A stretch of DNA of 64,000 nucleotides, from the NCBI RefSeq assembly GCF_003569785.1, contig NZ_KZ983990.1, positions 1 to 64,000 of the forward strand. Reading direction: 5' to 3'. The position numbers and the translations under genes are program-made. This document shows positions 24,617 to 33,207 of this stretch, one piece after another. The notes under the pieces were generated by a model. That model had not been told where the DNA came from and ran no database searches. It saw only the letters and a list, made by a program, of their open reading frames with translations. This stretch comes from Leucobacter sp. wl10 (lineage in GTDB: Bacteria > Actinomycetota > Actinomycetes > Actinomycetales > Microbacteriaceae). Within the stretch, counting starts at the first letter, position 1; each line of letters begins with the position of its first letter.

Positions 24617-26287
24617 TCAGCGGATCCGCTGCGCCACCACGAGCGTGTCGTCGAGCGCGCTCGTCTCGCCTCCCGGCCCCGTCGCCTCGCGGGTGCGCAC
24701 CTCGGCGGTCACGGCCCAGCGCTCGGGATCGAGCCCCAGCAGCGCCAGCTCGGTTTCGGGCGTCGGGAAGTCCCCCGGTCCGTGCTGCCCCTCCGCCCAC
24801 GGCGGCGGCGCGGCGTGGGAGATCACGACGAGCCGCCCTCCCGGGGCGACCCGCTCTGATGCGGCGCGCAGGATCCGCTCGCGGGGCAGTTCAACGGGCG
24901 ACTGCAGGAAGCTCGCGGTCACGAGGTCGAAGTGCCCGGCCGCCTCCGGGACGCTCGCCGGATCCTCGGCCCACACCCCCAGGTCGACCGCCGCGAAGCG
25001 CGCGTTTGCGACCCCTCGCTCCGCTGCGGCCCCGCGCGCACGCGCGACGGCGGCCTCGGAGAGGTCGGTCCCCGTCGCATCCCATCCCCGCTCGGCCAGC
25101 CATAGCACGTCGCCGCCCTCGCCGCAGCCCAGGTCGAGCGATCGCCCGGGCGCCCAGTCGCTCGCGATGTCGATCAGCGTGCGGTTCGCCCTCCCCGACC
25201 ACACGGGGTCCGATCCGGCGTAGCGGCGCTGCCAGAAGGCGACCGGGTCCTCATCCGGGTCCTCATCGGCGGCGGCCCCGTGGCCGGCGCCGTGACGGTG
25301 CGCGCGCTCCGCCGGTTCATCGGCCGCTCGCGCGAAGTCCTCCTCGACGAGCGCGGCGTTGACGGCCGCCCCCGCGAAGGCTCCCGCGCCCATCACCATC
25401 GGCACTGAGGCCCAGGGGTTGACCACGTTGCCCGCTGCCCAGACGCGCGGGTGGCTCGTGCGGCTCATCGCGTCGACCGCGAGAAAGCCGCCCATCGGCG
25501 ACTCGGCCCGTTCCAGCGCGAGCTCGGCGAGGAAGTCGTCGTGCGGCACCATCTCGCTCGCCGTGAACACGGCGTCGACGGCGACCTCGCGACCGCTCTC
25601 GGTGCGCACGGAGGTGACGCGGGATCCGTCGCCCACGATCTCGGCGACCGGATCCGGCTCGATCGCCACGTCCCGCGCCGTGAACGCCCGCTCGGTCTCG
25701 GCGTCGAGCGCGCCCGAACCGGCGCTGAACACGACGAGGTCGTCGGTCCACTGCCGCAGCAGCTTCGCCTGGTGCAGGCCGAGCGGCGAGGTCGTCATCA
25801 CCGCGAGCCTCCGCCCTCGCACCTCCCAGCCGTGGCAGTAGGGGCAGTGCAGCACCCCGCTGCCCCAGTGCTCGGCGAGGCCCGGGATGGGGGGCAGCGC
25901 GTCGCGCAGACCGGTGGCCACGAGCAGCGCGCGGGCGTCGATCGTCTCGCCGCCCACGAGCTCGATCTGCACGGTGGCCGGCGATCCGGAGCCCGGCTCC
26001 CCCTCGGGGGCCGAGCCGTCGCGCACCGCGCGCACCGATCCCTCGCGGAACGTCACGCCGTAGCGCTCGGCCTCCTCGCGCCCGCGGGCCAGGAGCTGCG
26101 CGGGCGGGGTGCCGTCGAGCCCGAGCACGTTGTGCATGTGCGAGGCGAATCGGTTGCGGGGGCTGCCCGCGTCGATCACGAGCGTACGGCGCAGAGAGCG
26201 GCCGAGCGACTGCGCCGCGCTCAGGCCGGCGGCGCCCCCGCCGATCACGACGGCGTCCCAGGTGGTGGTTGCGGTGATGTTCGTCAT
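24617..26287 (-). CDS. Thioredoxin-reductase-like oxidoreductase fused to a SAM methyltransferase
   Basis: A 556-aa two-domain protein. Res 9-310 are a thioredoxin-reductase-like flavoprotein: FAD loop IGGGAAGLSAAQSL (15-28), redox pair CPYC (about 146-149) and a terminal VWAAGNVVNPWASVP. A His/Asp/Glu-rich linker (about 315-340) joins a class I methyltransferase with LDLGCGEGGD (about 382) and FDLVTASFLQSP. The fusion is known from database annotation of actinobacteria, but its substrate is not. The methyltransferase resembles tellurite/thiopurine types. ATG 26287 is chosen at the start of the FAD domain. The regulator next door is divergent. Confidence 0.9.
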   Translation of the reverse strand: MTNITATTTWDAVVIGGGAAGLSAAQSLGRSLRRTLVIDAGSPRNRFASHMHNVLGLDGTPPAQLLARGREEAERYGVTFREGSVRAVRDGSAPEGEPGSGSPATVQIELVGGETIDARALLVATGLRDALPPIPGLAEHWGSGVLHCPYCHGWEVRGRRLAVMTTSPLGLHQAKLLRQWTDDLVVFSAGSGALDAETERAFTARDVAIEPDPVAEIVGDGSRVTSVRTESGREVAVDAVFTASEMVPHDDFLAELALERAESPMGGFLAVDAMSRTSHPRVWAAGNVVNPWASVPMVMGAGAFAGAAVNAALVEEDFARAADEPAERAHRHGAGHGAAADEDPDEDPVAFWQRRYAGSDPVWSGRANRTLIDIASDWAPGRSLDLGCGEGGDVLWLAERGWDATGTDLSEAAVARARGAAAERGVANARFAAVDLGVWAEDPASVPEAAGHFDLVTASFLQSPVELPRERILRAASERVAPGGRLVVISHAAPPPWAEGQHGPGDFPTPETELALLGLDPERWAVTAEVRTREATGPGGETSALDDTLVVAQRIR

Positions 26288-26354
26288 GCTCCCATGCTCG
26301 CGGAAGTGTGCGATACTTGCAATGAGGTTTGCCGAATCAGCAAGGAGAGTGCTC

Positions 26355-26918
26355 GTGGACGAACTGCGGCAGCTCGGCCCCCGCCTGCGGGCCGCCCGCC
26401 GCGAGCGCGGGTGGACGCTCGACGAGCTCGCGGGTCGCGCCGGGCTCTCGGTCAGCACGCTCTCGCGCCTCGAATCCGGCAAGCGCCAGGCGAGCCTCGA
26501 GCTGCTGCTCCCCCTCACGCGGCAGCTCGGGATCCGCGTCGACGACCTGCTCGAGCCGCTCGACCGCGACCCCCGCGTCAGGCGCCGCCCGATCCGGCGC
26601 GACGGCATGACGATCGCCCCGCTCACCCGCGAGGAGTCGGAGGTGCGCGCGTTCAAGATCACCTACCACCCCGACGCGCCCGAGCGGCCGCCGCAGGTCC
26701 ACGACGGGCACGAGTGGCTGTACGTGCTCTCCGGGCGGCTGCGGCTCTCGCTCGGCGAGCAGGAGCTGGTTCTCGGCCGCGGCGAGGCGGCCGAGTTCGA
26801 CACCACCGTGCCGCACCGCATACGCGCCGTCGGCGCCCGGCCCGCCGAGGTGGTGAGCATCTTCAACACCGTCGGCGAGCGCCTGCACCTGCACAGCCAC
26901 GACGAGGGAGCGACCTGA
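26355..26918 (+). CDS. XRE-family regulator with C-terminal cupin
   Basis: A 187-aa protein. The N-terminal lambda-repressor HTH is at res 6-62 (LGPRLRAARRERGWTLDELA, GLSVSTLSRLESGKRQASLE) and a cupin_2 sensor at 105-175 (PPQVHDGHEWLYVLSGRLRL; AAEFDTTVPHRIRAVG). Such fusions are autoregulated and sense small ligands through the cupin metal site. The second GTG (26355) has AAGGAG 7 nt upstream, better than GTG 26349. The 67-bp gap to the divergent fusion gene holds TTGC/GCAA repeats (26317-26343) and a GATACT -10-like box, a likely shared control site. Confidence 0.92.
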   Translation: MDELRQLGPRLRAARRERGWTLDELAGRAGLSVSTLSRLESGKRQASLELLLPLTRQLGIRVDDLLEPLDRDPRVRRRPIRRDGMTIAPLTREESEVRAFKITYHPDAPERPPQVHDGHEWLYVLSGRLRLSLGEQELVLGRGEAAEFDTTVPHRIRAVGARPAEVVSIFNTVGERLHLHSHDEGAT

Positions 26919-26934
26919 TCCTGCCGCCCGGGCC

Positions 26935-26985
26935 GGCACGGAATTCGGCCGAACGCGATGCGTTCAGCCCTGAAAATTCCGTGCC
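26935..26985. terminator. Convergent terminator hairpin overlapping the VOC stop
   Basis: GGCACGGAATT (26935-26945) pairs perfectly with AATTCCGTGCC (26975-26985). Inside the 29-nt loop GAACGC and GCGTTC form a second 6-bp stem (26951-26965). The right arm lies in the last codons of the VOC gene, so one structure serves both converging genes. Confidence 0.6.
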
Positions 26986-27527
26986 CACTCCGCCACGCGG
27001 GCGGCGCTCTCCTCCTCGGAGAGATCCTCGACGCGGGTCATCACCGACCACCGCACGCCGAACGGGTCGCGAATGCTCGCGAAGCGATCGCCCGAGACGA
27101 AGTCGGCGGGCGCCTCGCGCACGGTCGCGCCGGCCGCCACCGCGCGCTCGACGGTCGCGTCGACGTCGGGCACGTACAGCCCTATGGAATAGCAGTCGTC
27201 CTCGCCCTCCGGCGCGGCGACGAGGTGGTAGTCGGGCACGGGCTCGCCGAGCTGCAGGTGGCCGCTGCCGAAGTCGAGCTCGGCGTGCACCACCACCCGG
27301 GCCGGTGGGCCCGGCGGCTCCGACGACGGACGCGACGCGTCCGCGTCTTGAGCCGGAGACGGCATCTCCGTCACGTCGACCACGCGCGCGCCGAACACGT
27401 CGCGGTAGAAGTGGATGGCGTCCGCGGCTCGCGGGATGGCGAGAAAGGGGGTGAGGCTCGTGGATCCGTGCGGCATCCCGTCGGTCGTGTGCGCGCCGTT
27501 CGCGGCGCGGGTCTCGTGCGCGTTCAT
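26964..27527 (-). CDS. VOC (glyoxalase/bleomycin-resistance-like) protein
   Basis: A 187-aa VOC-fold protein of the PhnB-like type: LTPFLAIPRAADAIHFYRDVFGARVV, then a Pro/Ser-rich loop, AELDFGSGHLQLGEP, and DCYSIGLYVPDVDATVERAVAAGA with RDPFGVRWSVMTRVED at the C-terminus. It is a metal-dependent cytosolic enzyme or binding protein of unknown substrate. The ATG at 27527 is supported by TACGCT 6 nt upstream (leaderless). It is divergent from an AraC gene. Confidence 0.87.
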   Translation of the reverse strand: MNAHETRAANGAHTTDGMPHGSTSLTPFLAIPRAADAIHFYRDVFGARVVDVTEMPSPAQDADASRPSSEPPGPPARVVVHAELDFGSGHLQLGEPVPDYHLVAAPEGEDDCYSIGLYVPDVDATVERAVAAGATVREAPADFVSGDRFASIRDPFGVRWSVMTRVEDLSEEESAARVAEWARNFQG

Positions 27528-27627
27528 GCCTTCAGCGTAGGATCGGGCCGGGGTCGCCGCTTGCAGATCTGCGCCACGATGCCGCGCGGGCGACGGCGCC
27601 TCCCCGCGATCGCCGGAGGGAGACGAC

Positions 27628-28419
27628 ATGGAGGAGCAGGATCGGCGGGGCATCCTCTACCCCCAGCGCCTCCCCGAGTTCCACCGCCTCGCGCCGCCTC
27701 CCGCGCTCGCCCACGCGGTGCACTGGTTCTGGATCCCGGAGTGGTCGCTGCCCCGCGGCGCGGAATCGCGCCAGGAGCTGCTCCCCTACCCCGCCTGCAA
27801 CCTCGTCGTCGAGCCCGCGGGCACCACGGCGGTCGGCCCCACCACGCGGCGGTCCGAGCGCGTGCTCACGGGCAGCGGCTGGGCGGTCGGCGCGCTGCTG
27901 CGGCCGGCCGCGGTGCCGGCGCTCGTTCCGGATCCGGCGCGCTGCCGCGACGCGGAGCGCCCGGTGCCCGACGCCGCGCTGCTCGAGGAGGTCACCCGCG
28001 CGATGGCCGATCCCGAAGCGCCCGGCGACGCCCGCAGGGCGCGCGCGGTCGAGGTGCTCTCGCGCTGGCTGCTGGAGCGCGTCCCGCAGCCCGGCGCCGA
28101 CGGGGCGCTCGCGAACGAGCTCGCCGAGGCGATCGCCGATCCCGCCGTCACCCGCGCCGACCAGCTCCCCGCGCTGCTCCACGCCTCGGCGCGCACCCTG
28201 CAGCGGCTCGCCGAGCGCTTCTTCGGCCTCTCGCTGCACTCGATGATCCGCAGGCGCCGGCTGCAGGAGGGCGCTCAGCGGCTGCGCGAGGACGCGGGGC
28301 TCGGGATCGCCGCGCTCGCGAGCGAGCTCGGCTACGCCGACCACGCCCACTTCACCTCGGACTTCAAGGCGCTGCTCGGCGTCACCCCGAGCGAGTATCG
28401 CGCACGGGCGCAGATGTAG
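27628..28419 (+). CDS. AraC-family regulator with DUF6597-type N-terminus
   Basis: A 263-aa regulator. The N-terminal half (FHRLAPPPALAHAVHWFWIPEW; LLPYPACNLVVEP; RVLTGSGWAVGALLRP) is the cupin-like DUF6597-type sensor. The C-terminal AraC double HTH (res 165-263) contains LLHASARTLQRLAERFFGLS and ALASELGYADHAHFTSDFK. The ATG has GGAGGGAG upstream. It is divergent from the VOC gene, a pairing common for regulators of VOC-type genes; control of that gene is inference. Confidence 0.9.
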   Translation: MEEQDRRGILYPQRLPEFHRLAPPPALAHAVHWFWIPEWSLPRGAESRQELLPYPACNLVVEPAGTTAVGPTTRRSERVLTGSGWAVGALLRPAAVPALVPDPARCRDAERPVPDAALLEEVTRAMADPEAPGDARRARAVEVLSRWLLERVPQPGADGALANELAEAIADPAVTRADQLPALLHASARTLQRLAERFFGLSLHSMIRRRRLQEGAQRLREDAGLGIAALASELGYADHAHFTSDFKALLGVTPSEYRARAQM

Positions 28420-28432
28420 CCCCGGCAGTAAC

Positions 28433-28496
28433 GCACAGATCCGCGCTCACACACAGGACTTGCGGCGAATCGGTGTGCTCGGGTGAGGATCTGCGC
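28433..28496. terminator. Imperfect hairpin between AraC and the CMD gene
   Basis: GCACAGATCC (28433-28442) pairs with GGATCTGCGC (28487-28496) with one mismatch. CACAC/GTGTG can pair inside the 44-nt loop. It sits in the convergent spacer, so it is a likely bidirectional terminator. Confidence 0.4.
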
Positions 28497-28523
28497 GGCA
28501 CGGCTCGACGGCACCACCCGGGC

Positions 28524-29495
28524 TCAGACGGTGGGCTCCCCCAGCGAGAGCATGAGGCGGTTGGCCCAGTTGAAGAAGGCGCCCGCCTGGATCGCGTCGA
28601 GCAGCTCGAGCTCGTCGAATCCCGCGCAGCGCCGCGACCTCCGCCTCGCCGAAGCGGGAGGGCGTGGCCATGAGTGCGACGGTCGCATTGATGAGCGCGT
28701 CCCACCTCGCGCCGAAGCGCGAGTGCACCGAAGCGCAGAACACGCAGCCGTTGAAGCGCGGCGAGTTCGCGCTCGGCGCGCGGCGGCGTTGGCGTTGTGG
28801 AAGATGTCGAGGTCGGTGAGGGTGCGCTCCCGCTCCACGAGCGCCTCGTAGTGGCGCTCCGTGAACTCGGCGACGGGCAACGGCTCGAGCCACGGCTTCC
28901 AGCACAGCGAGTCCTGGGTGAAGCGCGGCGGCTCGGCGACCCGGGGAGCGGGCGGCAGCTGCTCGGCGGGCTCGACGGCGGGCGCGGGATCCGCCCCGCC
29001 GAGTCCCTCTCGCGCGGCGCGCGCGACCTCCGCGGCGAGCGTCCCCAGCTCGCCGGCCTCGACCGAGGCGCCGTCGGCGCGCCGGTCGCCGAGGGCGTAG
29101 GCCGCCTCGACCGAGGCCACGGCGTAGACGGCGCCGTCGGTGCTCTCCGGCGCGTTCTCGGCGCGGAAGGCCCCGTAGGGGCCGGATCCCGCGGCCCGCT
29201 CGGCCTCGGCCACGATCAGGGGCTCGAGCCCCGCGCCGCCTCCGGTCTCGCGCAGCAGCGCGCCGTAGAACGCCACCGCCGCGGGCTGCTCGTGCAGGCG
29301 CGCCACGAACAGCGCGATGGCCGCGCGCTCGGGAAGCGACACCTGCGACGCGTCGACGGGGCGGAAGAGGGCCTCGAAGCTGCCCTGCGCGTGGGCGTCG
29401 GGCCGTCGCCCGCGGGCGGCGTCGAGCGGGTCGCCCGGGGCGATGCCGGTGAGCGCGTCGATGATGTCGGTCTGGGCGGTGGCGCCGGTGGTCAT
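28524..29495 (-). pseudogene. CMD (carboxymuconolactone decarboxylase-like) protein, frame-scrambled
   Basis: The open frame is 323 codons, but homology jumps frames. Residues 1-237 are a CMD-family protein (N-terminal CMD-like half, then a second domain from DSLCWKPWLEPLP). Near 28783 the match moves to a second frame (PRAERELAA), near 28755 to a third (RFNGCVFCASVHSRFG with the catalytic CxxC, then EVAALRG), and near 28622 back to the first (FDELELLDAIQAGAFFNWAN). Three indels thus sum to zero, and the translated protein loses the CxxC in residues 238-291. Either a pseudogene or sequencing errors. It lies next to, and in line with, the ABC cluster. Confidence 0.75.
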
Positions 29496-29573
29496 GGGAC
29501 TCCTATCTGCTGGCGATTCTGCGGTCGCTGCCCGATCCGGGTCGAATTCTCGCGGGGAGGCGGGGCGGGATCC

Positions 29574-31295
29574 CTAGATCTCCCAGTGGCCCGACGCGAG
29601 CGAGGCCCCGGGGATCGCCTCGAGGAGCCGCCGCGTGTAGGGGTGCCGGGCGCTGCCGAAGACCTCCTCGGTGACGCCGTGCTCGACCTGCCGTCCGCCC
29701 TGCAGCACCGAGACGGTGTCGGAGATCTGCCGCACGACGGCGAGGTCGTGCGAGATGAACACGTAGGTGAGCCCGAGCTCGTCCTGCAGCCGGGCGAGCA
29801 GCCGCAGGATCTGCGCCTGCACCGTCACGTCGAGCGCCGAGACCGCCTCGTCGAGCACGACGAGCTCGGGCTCGACGATGAGCGCCCGCGCGATCGCGAC
29901 GCGCTGCCGCTGTCCGCCCGAGAGCTCGCGCGGCTGGCGGTGCGCGAATTCGGGCGGCAGCGCGACGAGCTCGAGCGCGCGGGCCACGCGCTCGGCGTGC
30001 TCCCGCCGCGACCCGATGCGGAAGTTCTTGAGGGGCTCGGCGAGGGTCTGCCCGATCGAGAGGCGCGGATCGAGCGAGCCGTACGGATTCTGGTAGACCA
30101 TCTGCGCGGTGCGCCGGAACTCGCGCAGCGCCCCTCCGCGCAGCTCGGTGACCTCGACCCCGCCGCCCTCGGCGTCGCCGACGCGCACGCTGCCCGAGGT
30201 CGGCTTCGAGAAGCCCGCGATCGCGCGCCCCGTGGTCGTCTTGCCCGATCCCGACTCGCCCACGAGCGCGTGCGTCGAGCCGCGCACCACCGTGAAGGAG
30301 ACGCCGTCGACCGCCACGAACGCGTCGGCGCCCCGCCCGAACTCCTGCCGCAGCTCGCTCACGCGGCAGGCCGCTCGTGGCGACGCGTCGCGTCTCGCGG
30401 CGACGGCGCCGCGCGCGCCCTCGCGCTCGGCCGACGTGCGCGGCGCGGACGACTCGGCCGCCTCCGACCGCTCCCGCACCACGATGCGCCCGAACGAGGG
30501 CGCGTCGTCCATCAGCTGCCTCGTGTACTCCGACTCGGGGTGCGCGAGCACCCGCGCGCTGAGCCCCGACTCCTGCACCTCGCCGTCGCGCATCACCACG
30601 ACGCTGTCGGCGCGGTCGGCCGCCACCGCGAGGTCGTGCGTGATGAACAGCACCCCCGTGCCGGTCTCCTCGCGCAGGCGGTCGATCAGGTCGAGCACGG
30701 TGCGCTGCACCGTGACGTCGAGCGCGCTCGTCGGCTCGTCGGCGATGATCAGCTCGGGGCTGTTGGCGATGGCCGCGGCGATGAGCACGCGCTGCCGCAT
30801 GCCGCCCGAGAACTCGTGCGGGTACTGCCGCGCACGGCGGATCGGGTCGTCGATGCCCACCTGCTCGAGCAGCGCGTGCACGCGATCCCGGATCTCGTCG
30901 CGGCTCGGCCTGCCGTGGATGCGCAGCGACTCGCTGATCGACCTGCCGATCGTCTGCACCGGGTTGAGCGAGTTGCCCGGATCCTGCGGGATCAGCCCGA
31001 TGCAGCGGCCGCGCAGATCCTGCCAGCGGCGCTCCCGCAGGCCCACGAGCTCGGTCGTGCCGAGGCGGCGCTCGTTCAGCGTGATGCCGCCTCGGACGAT
31101 GCGCCCGTTCGAGGCGAGCAGGCCGATGACCGACTGCGCGACGGTGGTCTTGCCCGATCCCGACTCGCCCACGACCGCCGTGACCCCGCCCGCCTCGACG
31201 TCGAAGCTCACGCCGCGCACGGCGTCGACGACGCCGCGCCTCGTGCGGTACTGCACCGCGAGGTCGCGGATGCTCAGCAGGGGCGCCTCGCTCAT
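29574..31295 (-). CDS. Double ABC ATPase of a peptide/opine-type importer (DppD-DppF fusion)
   Basis: A 573-aa protein with two complete NBDs. NBD1: Walker A GESGSGKTT (res 43-51), signature FSGGMRQRVLIAAAI, Walker B LIIADEPTSALD. NBD2: GESGSGKTT near 342-350, LSGGQRQRVAIARAL, LVVLDEAVSALD. Each carries the oligopeptide-type C-terminal extension. It drives the two permeases that precede it in the operon. Its ATG overlaps the DppC-like stop by 4 bp. In the second NBD the usual EP after Walker B is EA (DEAVSALD), a common variant in this family. Confidence 0.95.
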   Translation of the reverse strand: MSEAPLLSIRDLAVQYRTRRGVVDAVRGVSFDVEAGGVTAVVGESGSGKTTVAQSVIGLLASNGRIVRGGITLNERRLGTTELVGLRERRWQDLRGRCIGLIPQDPGNSLNPVQTIGRSISESLRIHGRPSRDEIRDRVHALLEQVGIDDPIRRARQYPHEFSGGMRQRVLIAAAIANSPELIIADEPTSALDVTVQRTVLDLIDRLREETGTGVLFITHDLAVAADRADSVVVMRDGEVQESGLSARVLAHPESEYTRQLMDDAPSFGRIVVRERSEAAESSAPRTSAEREGARGAVAARRDASPRAACRVSELRQEFGRGADAFVAVDGVSFTVVRGSTHALVGESGSGKTTTGRAIAGFSKPTSGSVRVGDAEGGGVEVTELRGGALREFRRTAQMVYQNPYGSLDPRLSIGQTLAEPLKNFRIGSRREHAERVARALELVALPPEFAHRQPRELSGGQRQRVAIARALIVEPELVVLDEAVSALDVTVQAQILRLLARLQDELGLTYVFISHDLAVVRQISDTVSVLQGGRQVEHGVTEEVFGSARHPYTRRLLEAIPGASLASGHWEI

Positions 31296-32167
31296 CGGTC
31301 TCCTCCCGCGCCTATGGCCTGGCTCAGGCGGTTCGTCGCGATCACCACGGCCACGACGACGAGGCCGGGCAGGGTGGTCAGCCACCAGGCGGTGGCCACG
31401 TAGTTGCGCCCCTCGGCGATGAGCAGACCCCACTCGGGGGTGGGCGGCGGCGCCCCGTAGCCGAGAAAGCCGAGTGTCGAGATCTGCAGGATCGCCGACC
31501 CCAGCTGCAGCGCCGCGAGGGCGACCACGGGGGTGAGCGAGTTGGGCAGCACGTGGCGCCGCAGCACGCTCCAGAACGTGCCGCCGGAGCCGTAAGCGGC
31601 CTCGACGAACTCGCTCGCGCGCACGCTCACGACCTGCGAGCGCGACAGCCGGGCGAAGACGGCGACCGAGGTGACGCCCACCGCGACGGCCGCGTTGGCG
31701 GTGCCGAAGCCGAGCAGGATCACGACGCTGAGCGACAGCAGCAGGGTCGGGATCGCCAGCAGCACATCGACCAGCCGCATGAGCGCTTCGTCGACCCTGC
31801 CGCCCGTGGCGCCCGCCGTCACGCCGATCAGCGAGCCGAAGACGAGGCCCACGAGCACCGCGATGAGCGCCGCGCTGATGGACTGCGACGCCCCGTGCAC
31901 CACGCGGGCGTACACGTCGCGCCCCGTCGCGTCGGTGCCGAACCAGCGCTCGGCGCTCGGCCCCTGCAGCGCCGCGCCCACCTGCTGGGTGGGGTCCGCG
32001 GAGGTGAAGAGGCCCGGCGCGACCGCCCAGGCGAGCGCGACGAGCAGCACGAGCAGCGGCACGAGCACGCCGGGCCGCAGCACGGCGCGCCAGGCGCTCG
32101 CGGCTCGCGCCCCCCGGGAGGGGCCCGCGGGTGCGCCGGGCGTCGCGGTCGAGACGATGGCGGTCAT
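31292..32167 (-). CDS. DppC-like ABC permease
   Basis: A 291-aa permease with six TM and the EAA loop EFVEAAYGSGGTFWSVLRRHVLPNSLTPVV. The GTDATGRDVYARVVHGA block near res 80-96 is characteristic of OppC/DppC/NikC proteins. ATG 32167 overlaps the DppB stop by 4 bp. The N-terminal 25 aa are cytosolic. Confidence 0.94.
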   Translation of the reverse strand: MTAIVSTATPGAPAGPSRGARAASAWRAVLRPGVLVPLLVLLVALAWAVAPGLFTSADPTQQVGAALQGPSAERWFGTDATGRDVYARVVHGASQSISAALIAVLVGLVFGSLIGVTAGATGGRVDEALMRLVDVLLAIPTLLLSLSVVILLGFGTANAAVAVGVTSVAVFARLSRSQVVSVRASEFVEAAYGSGGTFWSVLRRHVLPNSLTPVVALAALQLGSAILQISTLGFLGYGAPPPTPEWGLLIAEGRNYVATAWWLTTLPGLVVVAVVIATNRLSQAIGAGGDR

Positions 32168-33207
32168 CGGGCGCCTCCCGCGGTCGTGCTGCGCGCGGAC
32201 GGGGCGAGGGCGTCGGTCGCGCCCGCCGCGGGGCCGGCGGGCGCGGACCTCCGGGAGGCGCGGCCGCCCGGCCCGCCGCGGTGCCGCAACCGCGCGTCGA
32301 GCACGGGGTAGAGCAGATCCACCAGCAGATTGATGGTGACGAACGCCACCGTCGCGATCACCACGACGGCGAGCAGCACTGGGGTGTCGCGGTTGGCGAC
32401 CGCCTGCGCGGTGAGGCTGCCGATGCCGACCCGCCCGAAGACGGCCTCGGTGACGATCGCGCCGCCCACCAGCTCGCCGAAGAGCAGACCCGCCATCGTC
32501 ATGGCCGGCAGCAGGGCGTTGGGGGCGACGTTGCGCCAGAGCAGCCACGACGTGCTCGCGCCGCGGGCCCGCACGACGTTCACGAACGGCTGCTCGCGCA
32601 CCTCGTCGATACTGCGCAGGAACACCTGCGCGAGCGGCGCCGCGATGGGGATGGTGAGCGTCACGGCGGGCAGGATCAGCGCCTGCGCCGGGCTCGCCCC
32701 GATCACGGGGATCAGGCCGAGCCTGAACGAGAACACCTGGATGAGCACGATGCCGATCCAGAACACCGGCAGCGAGATGAAGAACGGCGGCAGGTTGCGG
32801 AACAGGCGGCGCAGCCACGATCCCTTGCCGTAGCTCGCGGTGAACGCGATGATCACGGCGAGCAGCACGGCGCCCACGAGCGCGATGCTCGCCAGCGCCA
32901 GCGTCGAGGGCAGGGCCTCGGCGATGAGGTCGGAGACCTTCGCGCCGCTCTGCACCGAGTACCCGAAGTCGCCGCGCACGAATCCCCCGATGGACTCGAG
33001 GTATCGCAGCACCAGCGGTCGGTCGATGCCGTACGAGGCGCGGATCTCGGCGATCTGCTCGTCGGTGAGGCCGAGTTCGGGGCTGCCGTAGCGCGCCATC
33101 ACGGCGTCGCCGGGCAGCGCCGCGAGCAGGATGTAGGCACCGGTGTAGGCGAGCACGAGGACCAGGAAGGCCTGGCCCACGCGCCGCAGCAGCGCCGCCC
33201 GGGTCAT
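32164..33207 (-). CDS. DppB-like ABC permease
   Basis: A 347-aa permease: N-terminal TM, the extracytoplasmic region typical of OppB (LPGDAVMARYG, EIRASYGIDRPLVLRYL), and C-terminal EAA loop NVVRARGASTSWLLWRNVAPNALLPAMT. ATG 33207 overlaps the binding-protein stop by 4 bp. The C-terminus (about 45 aa of Arg/Gly/Ala) is disordered and overlaps nothing functional. Confidence 0.94.
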   Translation of the reverse strand: MTRAALLRRVGQAFLVLVLAYTGAYILLAALPGDAVMARYGSPELGLTDEQIAEIRASYGIDRPLVLRYLESIGGFVRGDFGYSVQSGAKVSDLIAEALPSTLALASIALVGAVLLAVIIAFTASYGKGSWLRRLFRNLPPFFISLPVFWIGIVLIQVFSFRLGLIPVIGASPAQALILPAVTLTIPIAAPLAQVFLRSIDEVREQPFVNVVRARGASTSWLLWRNVAPNALLPAMTMAGLLFGELVGGAIVTEAVFGRVGIGSLTAQAVANRDTPVLLAVVVIATVAFVTINLLVDLLYPVLDARLRHRGGPGGRASRRSAPAGPAAGATDALAPSARSTTAGGAR

